Shown: positions 29,201 to 36,973, counted from the first letter of the stretch. The stretch: DNA of 64,000 nucleotides from Nectonema munidae (GCA_030549495.1 JAUIRK010001034.1:1240001-1304000); one strand, 5' to 3'. Notes: a model not told the origin generated them from the sequence alone. A program made the numbers and translations.

Positions 29201-32200
29201 GCGAATCTGTACCACAGTGTGTGTTATGTATGAAGACATTATCAAAAGCATCAATGAAGCAAAGTTATCTACAGCGCCATCTCCAAACTAATCATCCAGA
29301 CAAGAAAGACTGCGATTCTAATTATTTTAAGCGATTTAGACCAAATGCGAAAAAAGAACGACTGGAAGACAAAACGGGAAAGCAATATGAGCAGGCGGTG
29401 GGGATTGTGACAGCCTCCTGTGAAATTGGACTTCTTGTAGTGAAGATCAAAAAGCCTTACACAATAGCAGAGGAATGCATGCAGCAAAAGTGCTGGAGAA
29501 GCAAGTCATGGGCGATGAAGCAGTGTCAAAATGGAAGAGTGTTTCGTTGTGAAATAATACGATACAGCGGCACATTACAGAAATGTTAAGTATTACAAGT
29601 CATTAGGGAAGTACATGTCTCAAAATATGGATTTTCAATACAACTGGACGAATCAACGGACGTGTCAAACTGCGCACACATTGGAATTATCTTATTTTAT
29701 TAAAGATAACTTAAATCCTCAATGTCTGAAATCGAGGGTTAAGAAAAGGCTCTCTGATTTTAAATTATTTTTAATTTTAGTAGAAAGAAAACACACAAAA
29801 TGAAATAATAAGACAACAAAAATCAATTAAAATTATCATTTAAAATGACAATGATGCGACAAAAATTTTTCAAAGGACGAATTGCACAGTTTCACGCCCA
29901 GCTTTAATCCCAACTTGTATCTATACTAGAGATGCCGTCGATTCTGAATAACAGCAGAGTTTCTTGAGGATCTAAGAACTAAGTTCAACAGCAAATTACA
30001 TATCGAGGCAACACACTCACAGCTAGAAGTCTGGTACGCGTGCCCTTTAGTGCTTGACAGCTATGACGAACAACTATATGCATATTCCATGGAATCATGC
30101 ATCAGCACATTGATGATGATCCAGTAAGCTACTGGAAACTAAAGCTATAAGTTATAAAAAAATTTTTAGCATAATGTATATAAGTGCCAAAAGTGATGAA
30201 ATTGAATGAGTTTATTATTAAACCATTAAAAATAGATAGTTATATTTTATTCTGATATGAAAATATTTTATTTATCTTTGTACTTTATTTTGTTTTTTTG
30301 GAGACAAGTTTTCATGTTAAGAAGGATCTTCTATAGAAGATACAATCTACATCATTGCAGAATCGGGCATTTTTATTGGCATTAAAGATTTATCAAACAG
30401 TTACTTTGAATTAGAATTAGAATGAAAAAAATTGGCAAATTACTTCGAGAACTTGATTTGAAGAGGGAGTCACAATTTCTTGAAATCCTTGATTATGCTC
30501 CAACGAGAACTTACTTTCACTGTGAATCGGGTGAAAAATGATTTTGAGGTCGTAGGAGGCAGACTTAGGAACTTCCTTACAAAAGATGGCCATTTTAACT
30601 AAGTAAGGGACGAAGCAAATGCAGCGAAATAAGTCCTGACACATCTTAGAGAGATTGATGCCGTCCAAATTTGAGCAGTGAATCAGCCAAAACCTAAAAT
30701 GGCGAAAGACACTTTTAAAAGAAAGAGAGAAGTTTGGTTTGTCTTCGTTACCGCGCGGAAATTGAAGTCACGAATGAGATGTGATCCTTGTGGAACTGAA
30801 TCGGCGACACTGATGTAATGTCCTCCCACGTCGAAATCTGTGCGCCATCTGTCATGAAAGTGAAAATTCAAAAGTTTAAACAAACTATTTTCCCCATAGG
30901 ATTTATGGTTGTGGCGGCAACAAAACCAAAATCAAAAAGAGTCGTAACATTATAAATAGTTTTATTAAATAAGAGAACAAAAATTTTGTTAAAATTTGTA
31001 CACACAAAAAAACGTGCTTTCTAAATCCAGTAAACCAAGATTAATTACAAGTTAATTATTTAGAGAAGAGTTAATCAAGGGAATATAAGTTTTAGAGTAT
31101 TTAGATTCATACTTTAATTTGTAACATGACTTTTAATTTCAAGGTAAGAGATTATAAGATAATTTATTAGCCAGAAACCGTAAAAATTAACATTTTTTCA
31201 CGTAAATTCCCGAGAAATAGTGGGACAACAAAAAACAGAACATTTCAGGCAGAATAATGTCTCTCTTGAAAAACTGTTGTAGAAATGTTTGATATGATAG
31301 ATAGAAAATTAAAAAAAACTGAAGAATGTGTAAAATACAACAAAGTCAATAAAATAAGTACTGTCGACTCTCCCAAAACCGCTAGTTTGGAAAACCGAAT
31401 GTCACTCTAAACCGAACTTTATTTGAAGTCCAAAATTATTCTTGATGATTTGTTATTAACTCTTCTTATGAATACCGAATTTTCCACAATTCCGAATACA
31501 AACCGAACTTTTACAAAAAGCTTTTGGAAGGTAAAGAAAGCAAAACTTTGTTTTTGAAAAACGATATCAGTTTTTTTACACGTCATGAACCATACCCCTT
31601 TTTTAAGTTTAAATAATTTTTTATATATTTTTATTCGTTTTTCAACTCTACAATAATAGTAATTACGATTTGAAAAAATTACAGTACATTTTTAATTTTT
31701 TAGAACTTTATAGCACTTTGATAAAACGATTTTTTTTAGATAAATCTTTTTTTTTCATTTTTTCTTAAATGTGGTAAAACTTACTTTATCCTAACTTACC
31801 CTAGAATAGTGCATAGATAATCTGAAATAGGTAAACTTACTCTAAACGGTAAAAGGTTTTACTGTAGTTTACATTTTTATAATTTTTTATTGTTTTTCAA
31901 ATTTTTATTAGAAAAACTTTTAACTAAAATAAATCATATCGATTAATTTCTAATAATCAAAAGCATCAAACAGTTTAGCATTTTGATTAATCTTGAAAAA
32001 TATCAAAAAAAATAGTTTACATAAATAATTTCCTTCAAAATCTTTGAAACATGGTATGTGTATGTTTCTAACTTAAAAATATTTTTTTAAAAAGTTTTAA
32101 ACATTAAATTTTAAATTTAAATGTCAAAAAGAAAAAGAACAGAATTTGATTTGAATATGAAAATTAGAATGATTGAAAAAGTTGAAAATGGCATGTCAAG

Positions 32201-35200
32201 AGCTCATGCAGCAGTAAAATATGGAATTGGTAAGTCAACAGTATGTGATATTCTAAAATCAAAAGAGAGATGGAAGTCAAAGGTAGAAGAAGCTCCATCA
32301 GGAGTTAAATTTAAAGTAGTTAAAAGTGAGTTTGGGTGAGCTGATGACTGTATTGTTCAGAACCGCCAGAAACAAAAATATTCCAATAAGTGGCGCTTTG
32401 ATAAGAGCGAAGGCGCAACCGTTTGCTGAACAATTGAGTTTGACCAACTTCTCTTCTTCAGAAGCGGGGCTGAGCAAGTGGAAGCGCCGATATGAAATTA
32501 AACAGATGACTGCATGTGGTGAGAGCGAGGGAACGTTGACAAAGAAGTACTAGTAGATTGGAAAAACAAAATTGTAAAACTGTGTGTTGGATACGAGACT
32601 CGGAACATTTTCAATTGTGATGACACTTTAGCGCGCTACCAAATAAAACTACTTGCTGAAAAACAGGAAGACGTTGCAGGGAATAAATCTTCAAAAGACA
32701 GAATTACAATTATGTTTACATGCCTTGCTGTGTCCTTGCTAAAATAGAGAATGTAAAATCCACGGTTGAACTTATAAGTCAAGTTTCTGTTTTAGATGCT
32801 GTTTTTGGGCAGTTGCTACTGGGAGAGAAACAACTGATATGACAATCATGAAGTGCTTTGATCGATGTGGTTTCAAGGGTTTGCATAAAGAGATTGACGG
32901 TATAGAAAATGATGTGGGAACTGATCTTGGGGAGATAGCAACTCAACTCAGCCACGAGATTTATGCAGAATCTTACAAGAATATTGATGATAATCTGCCA
33001 GTGAAGGAAATTGGAAATGATTGGGAACAAGACTTGGTTGAACGTTTCACTCAAAATATAGAATCAGAAGTGAGTGCTATTGAAGATGAGGAAGAATCAG
33101 AAAAAAAAATAATGTAGATCAAGGCAAGGAAATAACCTACAAATGTTAGAAATGCTGGAAATGTTGAAAAAAAGGAATTCGCGTTAAAGCAGGAGAAAAC
33201 TCACACCTGCCGACACAGATTTAAGAATTGACCGGATCAGTGGAAAAATAAATCGTTAAAAGAAAGTTTACAACAAAACAAACATCCTTAGACGACTGGT
33301 TCAGAAAAAATAATAATCAATGACATTCTCGCATTGTGAATGGAATTTAGTAAATAAAATTTTTTAGTTATTTTTCGGTTTTAACATAATAAAAGTGTTT
33401 TTTACAACAATACATGACAAAAAGCAAGAAGAATATATATATATATATACTTTCTTTGTTTTTTTGTTTCTTAAAAGATTTATTATATGCATTGTATATG
33501 AGTAAACTGAAAGCGACTTTAATTAGTCTTAATTGTACTGACTAATGTAATTTTGAATTTCAAAAATCTTTTTCTTCTTTTTCAAAAAAATAAACAATAG
33601 AAAATAAAAATCAGAAATCCAAAGTAGATTTGCTGTTTTAAAGATAAAACTGGAGAGAATAGCTCAAAAATTTTGTTTTAGAAGAAAACAACATTATTCC
33701 ACAAAAGCAAACGGTACGGAAACCCGAACTTTTTAGTAGGTCCCTGAGATGTCCGTTTTAGGGAGAGTCGACGTACTTTATGAATTAGTATATTTTTAAA
33801 TATATCCATCTTAAACATTGCGATACCCGTATCGCATAAACGAAAAATCGTTTGCTTAACGCATATACAACCCTAAAGGAAAAAAAATTACGAGTTTGTC
33901 GTCATTAAAAAATAAATAAACGAAAAATTAAGTATATATATATATATATGCCTATTTAATTTCTATTTTGTCTATTTCAATTCTATTTTGTATTACAAAG
34001 AGACAGCAAACACAGAATTGGAAAAAGATCAAATAGAACTAGAAAAAGGCATATATATATATATGTGTAAAGAAAGTAAAAACGCAAGAGCATTTAGAAT
34101 TGAAATTCTGTTTTCTCTTTTAGAAAGAATATTTTCAAGGATCAGTTGTCACAAATCTCGAATTAGAAATACGCTTGACCATAAAACATCGGAAGTGGCA
34201 GGAAAAGAAGAAAGAGGGCGCTTACCCGTGACGCTGCAGAGCATGCGATAGTTGGTGACGCGTTGATCGTTGTCGAGCAACTTGGGAACGTTGACGGTGA
34301 TGCCTTTGTGGAATTTGCGTCTGCGCGGCTCAATCGTCACGATGGAGCCGAGTTTCACTCTTTGCAGGAGCTCCTTCTTCACCACCGACAACACGTACTT
34401 CTTTGCACAAGGTTTGATCTGTTTGAGAGAAGAAGGGCGCGTGAGCTTCGTATTACAAAATATCACAACAGCTATTTGTGTTTAGGTAGCGTTCCCTTAC
34501 CGAACATTCGTTTTAAATGGGTGAAAGCTTTTAGGACGAATAGAAATGCGCATATTTATATATACAATATATATTCATCGAAATAGAAAAACATAGCATT
34601 AAAATGTTTGAAATTTGGTGCTAAACTCATTTGATCTTAACGCCAATTTTTGATTACGCAACCGACTTCTTGATTTTATACGAAATTACTTAATTTCATC
34701 TATTTTTTGAAAGGAAATTGTTGAGAGATTTAGAGATGTAGTAAAGGGGGTTCAGGTGGATTGCAGAAGAATTTAGGGTGTCAAAGGAAAATTTAAAAAG
34801 GAAAAGTTTGTTAAACACACACACTATTTGATGCATCTTCTATATCTGAATGTTTTAATGTTAATTTACTTCGCATCATGTTCGTGTTGTTGCTAAATTC
34901 GCTGAAGTATGTTTGACTAGGAACATATTTGTTTTTGAAATTAAGGACGCATGTGGTCGCGGGTATGAGATTTTTCCTGGATTTTTGATGGTCCACAGTT
35001 AAAATAGGCTGAAAAACACTGACAGTAGATATCAAGAGTTAAAGCTTTAGAGCCCCATTTTTAATACAAGTGACGTAGATTCTAGGGTGCCTTAGCTCTT
35101 GTGATAGAGCCGTTAGCTAATCACAGATACTAAAAATTTGCATTAATTTATATCAATTGCCTATGGATGTATATTTTTGAGTGTTGATTGGTTGGTTTCT

Positions 35201-36867
35201 TTATATCAAAGCACTTTCAGTCGTAGGGCTATTTACTCGACATTATGCTCGAAGATGGTTAATTACAAGTATTTATCATTTTAGTTTTAAAGAGTCAGGA
35301 GCTGTGGGGTTCAAACCTGTGACCTTCAACAAGCTGATAACAAAAGTAAAAAAGTGTGAATAAATTTATCATACACCACATCAATCACAGCAAATATGTT
35401 TTGCTGAGATAATAGACGGAACTGAATATATTTCACTTGTATTACACAAGCAATACTTATAGTGTAGCATGGTTCCTCAAAGTCCGTTTTAGCGTGTGCC
35501 ATAAATAAGTATTCTGAATGTTGCAAAATGTGTGTGTTCTTATAATTTCACTTAAAAGCTAAAAAAAATAGACGTATCTCCAAAATGTCTGAAATTTACA
35601 TTTTTAGATGGGTTTGCACAAATTTACATAATAGCACTCAAAATATATACTTGAAAAAATATTTAATGAAGAAGAGGATTTTGAAATTATCGAATAAGGT
35701 AAAACCAACCAATTTTGTTTCAAAACCCACAAGTTTTGAAAGAATGAGAGATTATAATAGACTTGTAAATATTAATCCTTTACTGAAGTTCATAAAGAAT
35801 AAAAGAAAAATTAAGAAGTTAGAGAATGAAGACATTTATATGATAATTATTACGAGAAAATTATAATTATCCGCTATTAGTTAGCCCACTAATAAGAACT
35901 AAGAAAGCATTCTGACTAATGAAGTTAAATTGAAAGAAACCTGCAAACCGATACAAATCTGCTTCTTCAGCGCTCCTTGGGGAAAAACGGATTGAACGTA
36001 GAAGTTTTCATCCTGAAAACTGGAATCACTCGGTCTTTCTTGAATAATGCCACCTTCAGATCCAACTAGATGGGGATGCAGTCGAAATCTTGAAATCAAG
36101 ATCAAGAACTTTGGCAGTTTTTCTCTGATGATGATAATTTGAAGATTTTGATCTACAACAACATCTGGAAAATTGAAAATGAGAAATTTGTTAAGCAATT
36201 TTTGCTTTATGTTCAATTTTTTGTCTATTCTTATACATTCAAAATTAAAATGCTTTAAACACAAAATTACATTTTCTCTTGAAGCTAAATGATATTCAAT
36301 TAGTCAACTAAAAATAAATAAATCTTTACCAAACAGTTTCAAAAAATATTATCTACCGGCTAATCAATTAATAACAAAAAAAAGTTTGAGACAAATAGAA
36401 ATAGATGGAATTGTTGTTACCATTTGTGGATAAAAAATTGTCATAAAGGATTTGTTGATTTTCTGAAAGATTTTTTGCCGTTTCTTTGTGCTCTTTCCAA
36501 ACTTGTCCAGTCTCACTTTTCAAAATTACGATTTCCCTATTCCCTCCTCTAAGAGATGCGAAGTGAGGGACTTGAACGAAAATCGGCCTTTGCGTTTCAA
36601 AAAGTAAAACGAGATTAATTAAAGTTAAAGAAGCAGAAGTACCCGTTCAGTTTCGATCCAACAGGCCCAAACTCCAAGACTTTATTCGCGAAATTTTCTC
36701 CTTCCAGTAGAGGCGGGTGAGAAGAAATGTTTTCTTTTTTGACGAGTCGAATTGTGATTCTAGTGGGAAATGAAATCGAGTCGGTGGGAACACAGATCTG
36801 TAAAGTTGGGACTCTTTCAGAACTCATAACTCCACCATTTGCATCAACCAGAAATGATATCAAAAAC
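2201..36867 (-). CDS. Ankyrin gene, ZU5-ZU5-UPA part and C-terminal tail (17 placed exons)
   Basis: This is an ankyrin, the adaptor that ties membrane proteins to the spectrin skeleton. The placed exons total about 1,446 codons. Reading 5' to 3' on the minus strand, they give ZU5-1 with FLVDANGGV, a [16 protein letters not shown] stretch, ZU5-2 with VGSEGG and [14 protein letters not shown] [10 protein letters not shown], and a UPA region with ISARFWL and CFVPYLVK. A long polar, Ser/Glu/Lys-rich tail follows. These match conserved ankyrin blocks in the correct order. All junctions are GT..AG and phases agree at every splice, including a long run of phase-1 junctions in the tail. The death domain expected between UPA and tail was not found. 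The ankyrin-repeat half is not visible in the 27 kb to the right. Ortholog class (ank1/2-like or unc-44-like) cannot be decided here, so no symbol is given. Confidence 0.93.
2323..2676 (-). CDS. Ankyrin tail exon (last placed exon)
   Basis: The exon starts after a TTTTTATAG acceptor and is read as [17 protein letters not shown] through SELSRTRS, a Ser/Thr-rich tail with no recognised domain. The first codon is completed across the junction with the exon at 3207 (FP-E-MTER). It ends at a candidate donor GTATATATA that falls in a TA microsatellite. If that donor is not used, the frame runs 41 more residues to a stop at 2201, with an AATAAA 50 nt further on. The residues added there come from the TA repeat (IYIYI) and look less like selected coding sequence. 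Which end is real cannot be told from sequence alone. Confidence 0.75.
3207..3410 (-). CDS. Ankyrin tail exon
   Basis: The 204-nt exon lies between a TTTTGTAG acceptor and a CCAG/GTTTTT donor, phase 1 at both ends. It reads [18 protein letters not shown] and continues through an acidic patch ([14 protein letters not shown]) to [12 protein letters not shown]. It is polar and probably disordered. The weak point is the donor, which lacks the usual A/G at +3. The next exon joins in frame. Confidence 0.8.
4201..4320 (-). CDS. Ankyrin tail exon
   Basis: The 120-nt exon has phase 1 at both ends and a pyrimidine-rich acceptor ending TTTTCAAG. It encodes [20 protein letters not shown] and then a Pro/Ser/His-rich end. 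Because its length is a multiple of three and both ends share a phase, it could be skipped without shifting the frame. Confidence 0.75.
4840..5628 (-). CDS. Large ankyrin tail exon with poly-histidine run
   Basis: This 789-nt exon is the largest one placed. It begins at a TAG/CAG/CAG tandem acceptor and encodes an acidic start ([20 protein letters not shown]), a WWSIP motif, a Ser/Arg-rich middle and a run of eight histidines made by a CAT/CAC repeat near 5039-5062. It ends [10 protein letters not shown] before a consensus GTAGGT donor. No domain is recognised. The composition is that of a disordered, probably phosphorylated ankyrin C-terminal region. Phase 1 at both ends fits both neighbours. 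Confidence 0.85.
5039..5062 (-). repeat. Coding CAT/CAC microsatellite (poly-His)
   Basis: On the minus strand a CAT/CAC triplet run encodes eight consecutive histidines inside the large tail exon. Such runs change length easily between alleles, so this is a likely site of protein length variation. Confidence 0.85.
5641..7090. other. Ankyrin intron, nothing recognised
   Basis: This is an AT-rich intron between the exons at 7094 and 5628. Several short open frames have no domain and no coding-like composition. No mobile element or RNA gene was recognised. Confidence 0.6.
7094..7657 (-). CDS. Ankyrin tail exon
   Basis: The 564-nt exon is open throughout in one frame, with phase 1 at both ends. 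The acceptor is ATATTTAG and the donor ATG/GTAACT. It reads [17 protein letters not shown] through acidic Ser-rich stretches to [17 protein letters not shown]. It is Ser/Glu/Asp-rich and the predicted product is disordered. A segment near its centre ([20 protein letters not shown]) could form a short amphipathic helix. Overlapping open frames on both strands are shadows of this exon. Confidence 0.87.
7872..8099 (-). CDS. Ankyrin tail exon
   Basis: The 228-nt exon has phase 1 at both ends and encodes [18 protein letters not shown], then polar sequence ending [13 protein letters not shown]. The acceptor TTTTCTAG is good; the donor AAG/GTTATT is weaker. The GAA codon split with the exon at 7657 joins cleanly (GKE-E-RISP). 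Confidence 0.8.
8130..10420. other. Ankyrin intron with a GC-rich island
   Basis: The intron is mostly AT-rich and featureless. A GC-richer island near 9930-10130 has long overlapping open frames on both strands, up to 111 codons on the minus strand, without a recognisable domain. A possible donor on the minus strand is in the wrong phase for the next ankyrin exon. A short motif near 8899-8931 resembles a hAT terminus (it ends TTGAGAAACGCTG) but has no partner or target duplication. Confidence 0.45.
10428..10847 (-). CDS. Ankyrin tail exon, shared landing site of two upstream exons
   Basis: The 420-nt exon follows a strong TTTTACTTTTCAG acceptor and starts with two bases completing a split Glu codon. 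It reads [19 protein letters not shown], acidic and Ser-rich sequence, then [19 protein letters not shown] and ends EIDSALSP. Two different upstream donors fit it in phase 1: the regular tail exon ending at 24702, and the candidate internal first exon ending at 17009. The donor is CTG/GTATAT. Confidence 0.87.
10870..16990. other. Large ankyrin intron, downstream half
   Basis: This is the AT-rich part of the 13.9-kb intron between 24702 and 10847. One copy of a dispersed repeat lies at 13355-13400, followed by related AT-rich sequence to about 13950. GC-richer patches near 12540-12850 and 15850-16000 hold short open frames without domains. A CTCAGCGCTGAG palindrome near 15180 has no interpretation. 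No further exon could be supported. Confidence 0.5.
13355..13400 (+). repeat. Dispersed repeat, family A copy 1
   Basis: The core GATAGCTTGGCAAAGCTT followed by TGGAAGCATTTTATATGCTG recurs at 37501 and 37759 with a few changes. All three copies follow an AT-rich, often TATATA stretch, and related AACTTT-rich sequence follows two of them. The family is not identified; the core can fold through GCTTCGGAAGC in other copies. Confidence 0.7.
17009..17150 (-). CDS. Candidate internal first exon of ankyrin with membrane anchor
   Basis: On the minus strand an ATG at 17150 opens a 47-codon frame. Residues 4-22 ([19 protein letters not shown]) are almost wholly hydrophobic, the pattern of a signal anchor or signal peptide. 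A Ser/Pro/His-rich segment ending HKPLKVL follows, then a consensus donor TTG/GTGAGT in phase 1. That phase matches the acceptor at 10847 and would give [17 protein letters not shown], joining the anchor to about 890 residues of ankyrin tail. The exon is GC-richer than the intron around it and its third positions avoid A. A purine sits at -3 of the ATG. Vertebrate small ankyrin-1 is built the same way, from an internal promoter and an N-terminal membrane segment. The alternatives are a chance frame or a separate gene. Confidence 0.5.
17160..17350 (-). promoter_or_regulatory. CpG-richer region and TATA-like box upstream of the internal first exon
   Basis: The 190 bp upstream of the ATG at 17150 are unusually rich in C+G and CpG for this window. 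They include TATATAG at 17183-17177 in a GC-rich setting (GCGTATATAGCCACGCC). A TATA box there would place transcription start within a few bases of the ATG, which is very short for a 5' leader, so it may be coincidental. A second GC-rich patch lies at 17680-17830. The evidence is compositional only. Confidence 0.25.
18700..18880 (+). mobile_element. hAT transposase C-terminal fragment
   Basis: The plus strand reads [20 protein letters not shown] then [10 protein letters not shown] and [14 protein letters not shown] before a stop. This is the conserved hAT dimerisation block ([13 protein letters not shown]...LR..L..). The N-terminal catalytic part is absent immediately upstream, so this is a 3' relic. 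AT-rich sequence to about 19090 may be its 3' end. Confidence 0.85.
19899..21236 (+). mobile_element. Degenerate pogo/Tigger-like element
   Basis: The left end TA/CAGCAAAATCGCG and right end CGAGGTTTTATCG/TA are inverted versions of a CAGTAAAACCTCG-like terminus, with TA on each side as expected for Tc1/mariner-pogo elements. Inside, at about 20490-20850, broken plus-strand frames read [37 protein letters not shown] and [11 protein letters not shown]. These match the CENP-B-type N-terminal helix-turn-helix region of Tigger transposases. The DDE part is missing. Length is about 1.34 kb against about 2.4 kb for a full Tigger, so this is an internally deleted relic with several frame breaks. Confidence 0.75.
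21240..22590. other. Intron, one dispersed repeat copy only
   Basis: AT-rich. Apart from the family B repeat at 21976-22085 and a purine/pyrimidine-rich stretch near 21890-21930, nothing was recognised. Confidence 0.5.
21976..22085 (+). repeat. Dispersed repeat, family B copy 1
   Basis: The copy reads ATGTTGAATCTAGCGGTGAT, a T-rich stretch, AAAGCAATCAAACCTCTCAA and AAATGATTTAAATATGACAG. It recurs at 51229-51340 and 51386-51482 with about 80-90 percent similarity by eye. It has no coding potential and no clear terminal repeats. Confidence 0.75.
22600..23960 (+). mobile_element. Relic of an unclassified repeated ORF family
   Basis: Broken plus-strand frames share blocks with an ORF family that I recall as widespread in arthropod and cnidarian genomes. 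The blocks are [86 protein letters not shown] and, near the end, [10 protein letters not shown]. Order and spacing are preserved over about 1.3 kb, but the frame is interrupted several times, so this is a decayed copy. No terminal repeats or target duplications were found and I do not know which class of element carries this ORF. It sits in the ankyrin intron in the opposite direction. Confidence 0.6.
24702..24827 (-). CDS. Ankyrin exon, start of tail
   Basis: The 126-nt exon follows a T-rich acceptor (TTTTTTTAATCAG). It reads [34 protein letters not shown] and NAPEDFLQ, ending CAAG/GTAATC in phase 1. Hydrophilic and Ser/Lys/Glu-rich, it resembles the start of an ankyrin regulatory region. 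It is the regular upstream partner of the exon at 10847, giving DFLQ-EKEKE. Confidence 0.85.
24887..24944 (-). CDS. Small ankyrin exon
   Basis: The 58-nt exon lies between TCATTTCAG and a TTTTG/GTAACA donor and reads [19 protein letters not shown]. It enters in phase 0 after the exon at 27438 and leaves in phase 1. It is too short to judge alone; support comes from the matched splice signals and phases on both sides, with only a 59-nt intron to the next exon. Confidence 0.75.
25378..26090 (+). mobile_element. LINE reverse-transcriptase fragment
   Basis: The plus strand contains [34 protein letters not shown] and later [13 protein letters not shown] and [10 protein letters not shown], in two or more frames. 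These match the RT core of non-LTR elements (AFDxVxH...GVPQGSxLGPLLFxxY..., ...YLG...., RLxxIQNKA). The FADD catalytic box is eroded (around FADDPIFF in broken frame near 25590). Both 5' and 3' ends of the element are missing. The clade (Jockey, CR1 or I-like) cannot be assigned from this fragment. Confidence 0.8.
26453..26745. mobile_element. hAT-type MITE with perfect 8-bp target duplication
   Basis: The element starts CAGGGTTCTTCAACCC and ends GGATTGAAGAAGCTTG, an imperfect terminal inverted repeat. It is flanked on both sides by CCCTACAC (26445-26452 and 26746-26753), the 8-bp target duplication typical of hAT insertions. At 293 bp with no transposase frame it is non-autonomous. The minus-strand open frame crossing its right end is a chance frame. 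Confidence 0.88.
27438..27641 (-). CDS. Ankyrin exon, end of UPA region
   Basis: The 204-nt phase 0 exon follows a TTTTTTTTAG acceptor and reads [20 protein letters not shown] through [20 protein letters not shown] to [11 protein letters not shown], then TCA/GTAAGA. It sits where ankyrins have the last UPA strands and the linker to the death domain. Its match to them is weak, so the C-terminal edge of UPA here is divergent. No death-domain exon follows. Confidence 0.82.
27700..27813 (-). CDS. Ankyrin exon, UPA region
   Basis: The 114-nt exon is exactly 38 codons, phase 0 at both ends. It reads [20 protein letters not shown] and [18 protein letters not shown]. This parallels the ankyrin block with P-I-Y-V-D-C-Y-G-N-L followed by F-N-F-Y-S-F-K-E-N-R. 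The acceptor is TATGTTTCAG and the donor ACG/GTATCT. Confidence 0.88.
28190..28570. other. Intron stretch with possible hAT end
   Basis: Near 28199-28230 the sequence CAGTGCTGGCTTCAGCAACA resembles a hAT terminus, followed by a short CA run. No matching right end or target duplication was found, so no element is called. Confidence 0.25.
28573..30150 (+). mobile_element. hAT element of ZBED/SCAND3-like type, broken
   Basis: The left end AGGGGTTTCCAATCTGTGCT resembles hAT termini. Once the nested MITE is subtracted the terminus continues as ...TACCACTGGTGGTAAGCAGA. From about 29130 the plus strand encodes a BED-type zinc finger ([34 protein letters not shown]). It then reads [10 protein letters not shown], and near 29620 a stretch comparable to the FxLQLDESTD catalytic block ([15 protein letters not shown] in a broken frame). 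Frame changes and loss of the central and C-terminal domains show a dead copy. A clear right terminus was not found, so the end coordinate is approximate. Confidence 0.78.
28609..28884. mobile_element. MITE nested in the hAT terminus, 8-bp target duplication
   Basis: The MITE starts CAGTGGGGGATCTAG and ends CGGTCCATCCCTG. CACTGGTG lies directly on both sides (28601-28608 and 28885-28892). Removing it restores a hAT-like end, ACCACTGGTGGTAAGCAG. At 276 bp, with a C-run near its right end and no coding potential, it is younger than the hAT element it split. Confidence 0.85.
30444..30693 (-). CDS. Ankyrin exon, UPA core
   Basis: The 250-nt exon begins with one base completing an Arg codon and reads [40 protein letters not shown], an HPIHSE region, then [19 protein letters not shown] before GAA/GTAATT. 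It is a close parallel to the ankyrin block F-W-L-x-D-C ... L-I-C-V-P-Y-M-A-K-F-V-V-F-A-K. A GTAAGT inside the exon at HSE/SK is not used, since the frame runs on through conserved residues. Confidence 0.93.
30752..30848 (-). CDS. Ankyrin exon, ZU5/UPA junction
   Basis: The 97-nt exon reads [20 protein letters not shown] and [13 protein letters not shown], parallel to the ankyrin stretch Q-W-E-D-I-T-G-T-T-P-L ... V-S-F-T-T-N-V-S-A-R. It joins the next exon within the Arg codon of SARFWL across a short 58-nt intron. A longer overlapping open frame in the wrong phase is a shadow. Confidence 0.93.
31361..33773 (+). mobile_element. Near full-length Tigger/pogo element, broken
   Basis: The left end TA/CTGTCGACTCTCCC and right end GGGAGAGTCGACG/TA form terminal inverted repeats with TA target duplications. 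At 2,413 bp it has the length expected of a Tigger. The plus strand encodes a CENP-B-type N-terminus from 32121 ([20 protein letters not shown], ...[16 protein letters not shown]). A second helix-turn-helix block follows ([20 protein letters not shown] ... [14 protein letters not shown]), then NIFNCDD and [13 protein letters not shown] from the DDE domain, and a late block ([13 protein letters not shown]) from 32839. The frame changes near 32330 and again near 32560, and much of the DDE core between about 32740 and 32790 is deleted. The element sits in the ankyrin intron, opposite in direction. Confidence 0.9.
34226..34418 (-). CDS. Ankyrin exon, ZU5-2 (GC-rich)
   Basis: The 193-nt exon enters in phase 0 after CAAACAG and reads [60 protein letters not shown] and CSVTG before ACGG/GTAAGC. 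This is the ankyrin ZU5-2 signature ([12 protein letters not shown] ... L-L-C-S-I-T-G). The codons favour C or G at third positions (CTC, GTG, ATC, ACC), unlike every other exon of the gene. Confidence 0.94.
35941..36164 (-). CDS. Ankyrin exon, ZU5-2 N-terminal half
   Basis: The 224-nt exon follows TTTTCCAG and reads [40 protein letters not shown] and, further on, [19 protein letters not shown], ending in phase 0 at CAG/GTTTCT. It corresponds to the ankyrin block F-P-x-Y-F-A-V-V-S-R-I ... G-P-E-G-G-x-L ... A-S-F-P-E-G-A-L-T-K-R-I-R-V-G-L-Q. A longer insert than usual lies between the GG and the VQSVFP strand. Confidence 0.93.
36421..36587 (-). CDS. Ankyrin exon, ZU5-1 C-terminal half
   Basis: The 167-nt exon reads [38 protein letters not shown] and a variable end [16 protein letters not shown], then ATG/GTAACA in phase 1. 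It matches the ankyrin block V-I-V-E-I-P-H-F-x-S-x-R-G-x-x-R-E-x-x-V-L-x-S-E-x-G-x-x-W-K-E-H. The acceptor is short (ACGCAAAG). Confidence 0.93.
36643..36867 (-). CDS. Ankyrin exon, ZU5-1 N-terminal half (first firmly placed exon)
   Basis: The exon reads [60 protein letters not shown] and [15 protein letters not shown], ending GG/GTAC in phase 2. This aligns along its length with ankyrin ZU5-1 (F-L-V-S-F-M-V-D-A-R-G-G ... C-R-L-V-K-R ... P-P-M-V-E-G-E ... G-P-x-G-A). The usual I-I-P-P-R-K turn is VPTDS here. The acceptor is taken as TTTTAAG/G at 36868. It has few pyrimidines, so the start could lie further upstream, up to near 36910 in the same open frame. Confidence 0.9.
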
Positions 36868-36973
36868 CTTAAAAGGATACTTACGCGATTAAAATATGTA
36901 CTTTGAAATTTGAAGACTTAACACAAAATAAATAAATTTCTCACAAGTAGGTTCTGCAAGAATTATTATTTTA

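Noticed and set aside
35300-35345. GGTTTGAACCCC on the minus strand as a tRNA B box
   Set aside because: No A box or foldable tRNA upstream; the word is partly palindromic and may be chance.
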